64,000 nucleotides of DNA from Catellatospora tritici. Lineage in GTDB: Bacteria; Actinomycetota; Actinomycetes; Mycobacteriales; Micromonosporaceae. The notes beneath the pieces were generated by a model. It was not told where the DNA came from. It saw nothing but the letters and a program-made list of their open reading frames with translations, and did not search any database. Every line of letters starts with the position of its first letter. Within the stretch, counting starts at the first letter, position 1. Below are positions 60,981-64,000 of this stretch, piece by piece. Location: assembly GCF_019083965.1 (NCBI RefSeq), contig NZ_JAHRCY010000003.1, forward strand, positions 384,706 through 448,705, given 5' to 3'. A program made the position numbers and the translations under genes.

Positions 60981-62792
60981 TCAGCGTTCGGTGCAGACGG
61001 CGGGAGCCATGACCATCCGGTCGGCGGCGTACGCGAGGGTGATGGTCAGGCAGTAGTCGCGGTCCGGGTCGAGCCCGGGGACGGTCACCACCTCGGTGCC
61101 CGCCGGCAGCGACTGCAGCGGTCGCATCGGCTGTCCGGCGAACGCGACCGACACGATCACCGGCGCCGCCACGTTCGCGGGATAGGTCCAGGACAGCTGG
61201 ATCTGCCGTCCCTCGTCGTGCAGGGTCAGCCCGTACACGGCGGGCGGGGTCGAGGGGCCGACCGGGCCGGGGGACGAGGGCTCGGCGGGCTGCTCGGAGC
61301 CGTTGACCAGGATCAGGGTGACAATGACGGCGGCGATGGCCACCAGCGCGGCGACCACCGCCAGCCCGGCGGCGAAGCGGCCTCGCCGCCGCCCGGTGGG
61401 CTCGGTGCGGGGTGGATCGTCCCGGTACGGCCGCCGATCAGGGAACACGGGCCGATCGGCGAACGCCGGACGGCCGGTGACCGGTGGCCCGGCCGGGTAC
61501 CGGCCGGGCGCGACGGGCGCGGCCTGCGTGCCGAAGGTGGTCAGCAGCGGCGCCGGGGCGGCTGGGGGCGTGGGGCGGGGGGATGGGCGCGGACCCCGGC
61601 CCGGTGCCGGTCGGCCGACGCCCGGGGTGGGCTCGGGCTCGAAGATCTCGTCATCGGGCCAGTGGTCGGTGGAGGCCCGGCCCGCGTGCCGCGGAGTGGA
61701 CACCTCGACCAGTGGTTCGGCGTAGGAGCCGGTGGTTCGAGCGCTCGCGCCCCGGTCGTCGGGGTCGCCGGTCAGGGGCCAGGCGTCGGTGCCGGTCGCG
61801 CTCGCTGCCCAGCCGTCGAGCTGGTCGGGTGTCGTGGCCCAGCCGTCGAGCTCGTCGCGTGTCGTGGTCCAGCCATCAGTGGCGGTGAACCGGCGCTCGG
61901 CGGCGGAGTCGTCGTCGGCATGCCACTCGTGGGGAGCCTGGGGCTGCGGCCAGGTGTCCGGCGCGGGGGGTGGGGCGGGGGGCCACGCGTCGGGTTCGGC
62001 GGTCCGGGGCGGCGGCCAGGTGTCCGGCGGTTCGGGTGCGGGCGGGTACGCCGAGCCGGTGGGCGGGGGCGGATCGTCGTCGTCGGGCTCGGCGGTGGGG
62101 TCGACACCGCAGTGGTGGTGCGGGTCGGCTTGGGCGCGGGTCGCCGAATGGAGCAGCCGGTGCAGGTCGTCGCCCGGGGGCAGCTCGACGGCGTCGGTAC
62201 GGGCCTGGGCCAGCAGCCGGTGTGCCTGGTCGAAGTCACCGCAGTCGCGCCACATCCCGGCCAGCCGGACCAGCATCCGGATCGCGGTCGGATGCCCGGC
62301 GCCGTGCCGCTGCTCGTACGCGGCGACGACGTCGGCGAGCTGGTCGCGGGCCTGTTCACAGCGTCCCCGGGCGTGGTCGACCACGGCCGCGTCGGCGCGG
62401 GCGGCCAGGGTCCGGTCGCCGCGGTGGCCCTCGACCCGGGTGAGGTCCTCGACGAGCTGGGTGTAGAGCAGCCCGGCCCGGCCGAGCGCCCCGGTGCGGT
62501 GCTGGGCCAGCGCGAGCAGCCCCAGCGCGTGCAGGGTGCGCCGGTCGAACTCGCCGTGCTGCAGCCGGGCGGCGGTGTGCGCGTACGCGGCCCAGGTGCG
62601 GGCCGTGTGCGGCTCGTTGAGCTGCAGCATCACTCCGGCGTACAGCGCGGCGGTGTCCGCTTCGGACTCGTCGGCCGAGTGCGGATCGGCGTGCGCGCGT
62701 GCCAGCTCGTCGCGCAGCAGCTGCTGGGCGGCGGGAAAGTCCAGCCGGGACACGAGCTGCCGAGCTTGAGCCAGCCTTCCCCCCTCAGGCAT
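60981..62792 (-). CDS. TPR-type protein with proline-rich middle, one membrane helix and FN3-like C-terminus
   Basis: A 603-residue membrane protein. Residues 5-215 form TPR-like helices (e.g. ARQLVSRLDFPAAQQLLRDE); about 225-390 is Pro/Asp/Trp-rich with repeated DxWP(P/Q) and DGWA units; a basic segment (RRRGR) leads into one helix FAAGLAVVAALVAIAAVIVTLILV near 490-512; about 525-600 looks like an FN3-type extracellular fold ending CLTITLAYAADRMVMAPAVC. Layout: cytoplasmic TPR scaffold and an external domain. Function unknown. ATG 62792; divergent from the reductase gene. Confidence 0.75.
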   Translation of the reverse strand: MPEGGRLAQARQLVSRLDFPAAQQLLRDELARAHADPHSADESEADTAALYAGVMLQLNEPHTARTWAAYAHTAARLQHGEFDRRTLHALGLLALAQHRTGALGRAGLLYTQLVEDLTRVEGHRGDRTLAARADAAVVDHARGRCEQARDQLADVVAAYEQRHGAGHPTAIRMLVRLAGMWRDCGDFDQAHRLLAQARTDAVELPPGDDLHRLLHSATRAQADPHHHCGVDPTAEPDDDDPPPPTGSAYPPAPEPPDTWPPPRTAEPDAWPPAPPPAPDTWPQPQAPHEWHADDDSAAERRFTATDGWTTTRDELDGWATTPDQLDGWAASATGTDAWPLTGDPDDRGASARTTGSYAEPLVEVSTPRHAGRASTDHWPDDEIFEPEPTPGVGRPAPGRGPRPSPRPTPPAAPAPLLTTFGTQAAPVAPGRYPAGPPVTGRPAFADRPVFPDRRPYRDDPPRTEPTGRRRGRFAAGLAVVAALVAIAAVIVTLILVNGSEQPAEPSSPGPVGPSTPPAVYGLTLHDEGRQIQLSWTYPANVAAPVIVSVAFAGQPMRPLQSLPAGTEVVTVPGLDPDRDYCLTITLAYAADRMVMAPAVCTER

Positions 62793-62828
62793 GCAGCCAT
62801 CGTGCCCGCTGCGGCACTGTCTGTGAAG

Positions 62829-62834
62829 TAGGCT
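62829..62834 (+). promoter_or_regulatory. Putative -10 element of reductase gene
   Basis: TAGGCT, 8 nt before GTG 62843; supports that start over GTG 62837, which is only 2 nt away from the hexamer. Confidence 0.45.
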
Positions 62835-62842
62835 GCGTGATC

Positions 62843-63808
62843 GTGCGTTTCCTGGTGTACGGCGCCGGTGCCGTGGGCGGTGCCGCCGGTGCCCTGCTGC
62901 ACGCGTCCGGCCACGAGACGGTGTTGCTGGCCCGGGGTGCCCACCTGGCGGCGATACAGCGTCAGGGGTTGACCCTCGCCACGCCGGAGGACACCCGGAC
63001 CCTCCCGATCGCCGCCTACGCCGACCCGGCCGAGGTGCCGCATCCGGTGGACGCGGTGCTGCTGGCGATGAAGGGCAACGACACCGAGGCGGCGCTGCGC
63101 GCCCTGGCGGCGACCGTCGATCCGGCCACGCCGGTCGCCTGCCTGCAGAACGGCGTCGCCAACGAGCGCGCCGCCCTGCGCCTGTTTCCGAACGTGTACG
63201 CGATCTGCGTCGCCTTCCCCGCGACCCACCTCGAGCCCGGGGTCGTGGTGGCGCACAGCGCGCCGACCCCCGGCATCCTCGACCTGGGCCGCTACCCGTA
63301 CGGCGTGGACGAGGTCGCGCAGCGGATCGCCGGGGCGCTGCGCGACGCGGGATTCGCTGCGAGCCCGCGCCCGGACGTGATGCGCTGGAAGTACCGCAAG
63401 CTGCTGGTGAACCTGTCCAACGCGGTCGACGCGGTGTGCGTGCGGGACGAGGCGACAGCCGAGCTGGGCGAGCTGCTGCGGGCGGAGGCGGTCGCGGTGC
63501 TCGACGCGGCGGGGATCGACCACGCGTCGGCGGAGGAGGACCGGCTGCGTCGCGGCGACACGATCCGGCGGCAGGACGTGCCGGGCACGCCCCGGGGCGG
63601 CAGCTCGTCGTGGCAGAGCCTGGCCCGGGGCACCGGCAGCATCGAGGCCGACTACCTCAACGGCGAGATCGTGCTGCTGGGGCGGCTGCACGGGGTGGCC
63701 ACGCCGTACAACGAGCACGCCCGGCGGGTGGCGAACCTGTTCGCCCGGCAGGGGCGGCCGCCGGCATCGCTGCCGGCGGCGCAGTGGCGGACGCTGCTGA
63801 CGTCATGA
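62843..63808 (+). CDS. Ketopantoate reductase-like (PanE/ApbA family) oxidoreductase
   Basis: A 321-residue NADP-dependent reductase with the nucleotide motif GAGAVGG (7-13), a later ACLQNGVANE, and KYRKLLVNLSNAVDAV containing the family's catalytic Lys. The end (ADYLNGEIVLLGRLHG...TPYNE) is the PanE C-terminal signature (NGxI, TPxN). It reduces 2-dehydropantoate to pantoate or a related 2-keto acid; the true panE may be elsewhere. Its TGA overlaps the convergent EamA gene in TCATGA. Confidence 0.9.
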   Translation: MRFLVYGAGAVGGAAGALLHASGHETVLLARGAHLAAIQRQGLTLATPEDTRTLPIAAYADPAEVPHPVDAVLLAMKGNDTEAALRALAATVDPATPVACLQNGVANERAALRLFPNVYAICVAFPATHLEPGVVVAHSAPTPGILDLGRYPYGVDEVAQRIAGALRDAGFAASPRPDVMRWKYRKLLVNLSNAVDAVCVRDEATAELGELLRAEAVAVLDAAGIDHASAEEDRLRRGDTIRRQDVPGTPRGGSSSWQSLARGTGSIEADYLNGEIVLLGRLHGVATPYNEHARRVANLFARQGRPPASLPAAQWRTLLTS

Positions 63809-64000
63809 GGTGGTGGCGGCGGCTCGCAGCGCGGGCTGTCGCGGCGCGGCCGGGCGGGTGGCCAGCCAGGAGCCGCCGAGGATGAGGGCGAACCCGGCCA
63901 GGGTGCTCGCGTGCATCGGCTCGCCGAGCAGCAGCACGCCGAGCAGCACCGCGACGGCGGGGCTGGTGTAGGAGACCAACCCGGCGGTGCCCGACCCGGC
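63803..64000 (-). CDS. EamA/DMT-type transporter, C-terminal fragment
   Basis: The last 65 codons of a minus-strand gene cut by the window edge. The residues SYTSPAVAVLLGVLLLGEP and ASTLAGFALILGGSWLAT are two adjacent helices of an EamA (drug/metabolite) transporter, the typical C-terminal pair. The gene's 5' part is beyond the window. The stop lies inside TCATGA shared with the reductase. Confidence 0.75.
   Translation of the reverse strand, partial: AGSGTAGLVSYTSPAVAVLLGVLLLGEPMHASTLAGFALILGGSWLATRPAAPRQPALRAAATTS

Noticed and set aside
60915-62831. 638-codon plus-strand frame across the TPR/FN3 gene
   Set aside because: Gly/Val/Arg-rich antisense frame; the minus-strand gene has TPR helices, a membrane helix and an FN3-like domain.

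Overview
The window is about 70 percent or more G+C with G/C-ending codons, has no rRNA or tRNA, and carries genes typical of a soil actinomycete: a SARP/NB-ARC regulator, an F420-type PPOX enzyme, a bifunctional LysX, ECF41 and SigE-family sigma factors, a Tat-exported PhoX phosphatase and a CBM2-GH6 cellulase. I read it as a chromosomal segment of a Micromonosporaceae-like actinobacterium; the genus is an inference. I see no integrase, transposase, phage gene or CRISPR array, so this is core-like or slowly evolving accessory chromosome rather than a mobile island.

Layout. 0-13 kb: BrkB-type membrane protein, glutathione peroxidase, thiolase, SARP regulator, double GNAT, PfkB kinase, two lipoproteins, an LppX-like lipoprotein and an S66 (MccF-like) peptidase. 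13-24 kb: Imm51 protein, NUDIX, a 1355-residue DUF4011/SF1 helicase/nuclease, PPOX, a TetR plus two-gene ABC exporter, a DUF5925 AAA ATPase and PhoX. 24-35 kb: a MazG-like protein divergent from a DnaN-like sliding-clamp paralogue, a NUDIX protein, then an envelope-related group (LysX, GT8 glycosyltransferase, polysaccharide deacetylase, lysozyme-like wall protein). 35-50 kb: DUF2127, DUF937 and DUF6220 proteins, sirtuin, 2H phosphoesterase, two sigma-factor loci, kinase-like protein, prolyl oligopeptidase, glucose dehydrogenase, and a Baeyer-Villiger monooxygenase/SDR/hydrolase operon opposite its probable TetR. 50-64 kb: MarR/VOC pair, GH6 cellulase with CebR-like boxes, class A PBP, valS with a putative valine-codon leader peptide, TM2 protein, trmB, small ORFs, a TPR/FN3-like membrane protein, a ketopantoate-reductase-like enzyme and a truncated EamA transporter.

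Two genome-wide habits stand out. First, many starts have a TAnnnT hexamer 6-8 nt upstream of ATG/GTG and no Shine-Dalgarno, so leaderless transcription appears common and decides several start codons. Second, the DNA is crowded with short repeats: palindromic intergenic elements of at least three families (about 12 copies), and tandem arrays of 9-51 bp. Several arrays begin at a stop codon (1221-1300, 37681-37801, 31055-31137), and others sit in frame inside conserved enzymes (GT8, ValS). These repeats, the valS leader and a leaderless three-codon ORF at 59673 are the features I consider most worth a second look.
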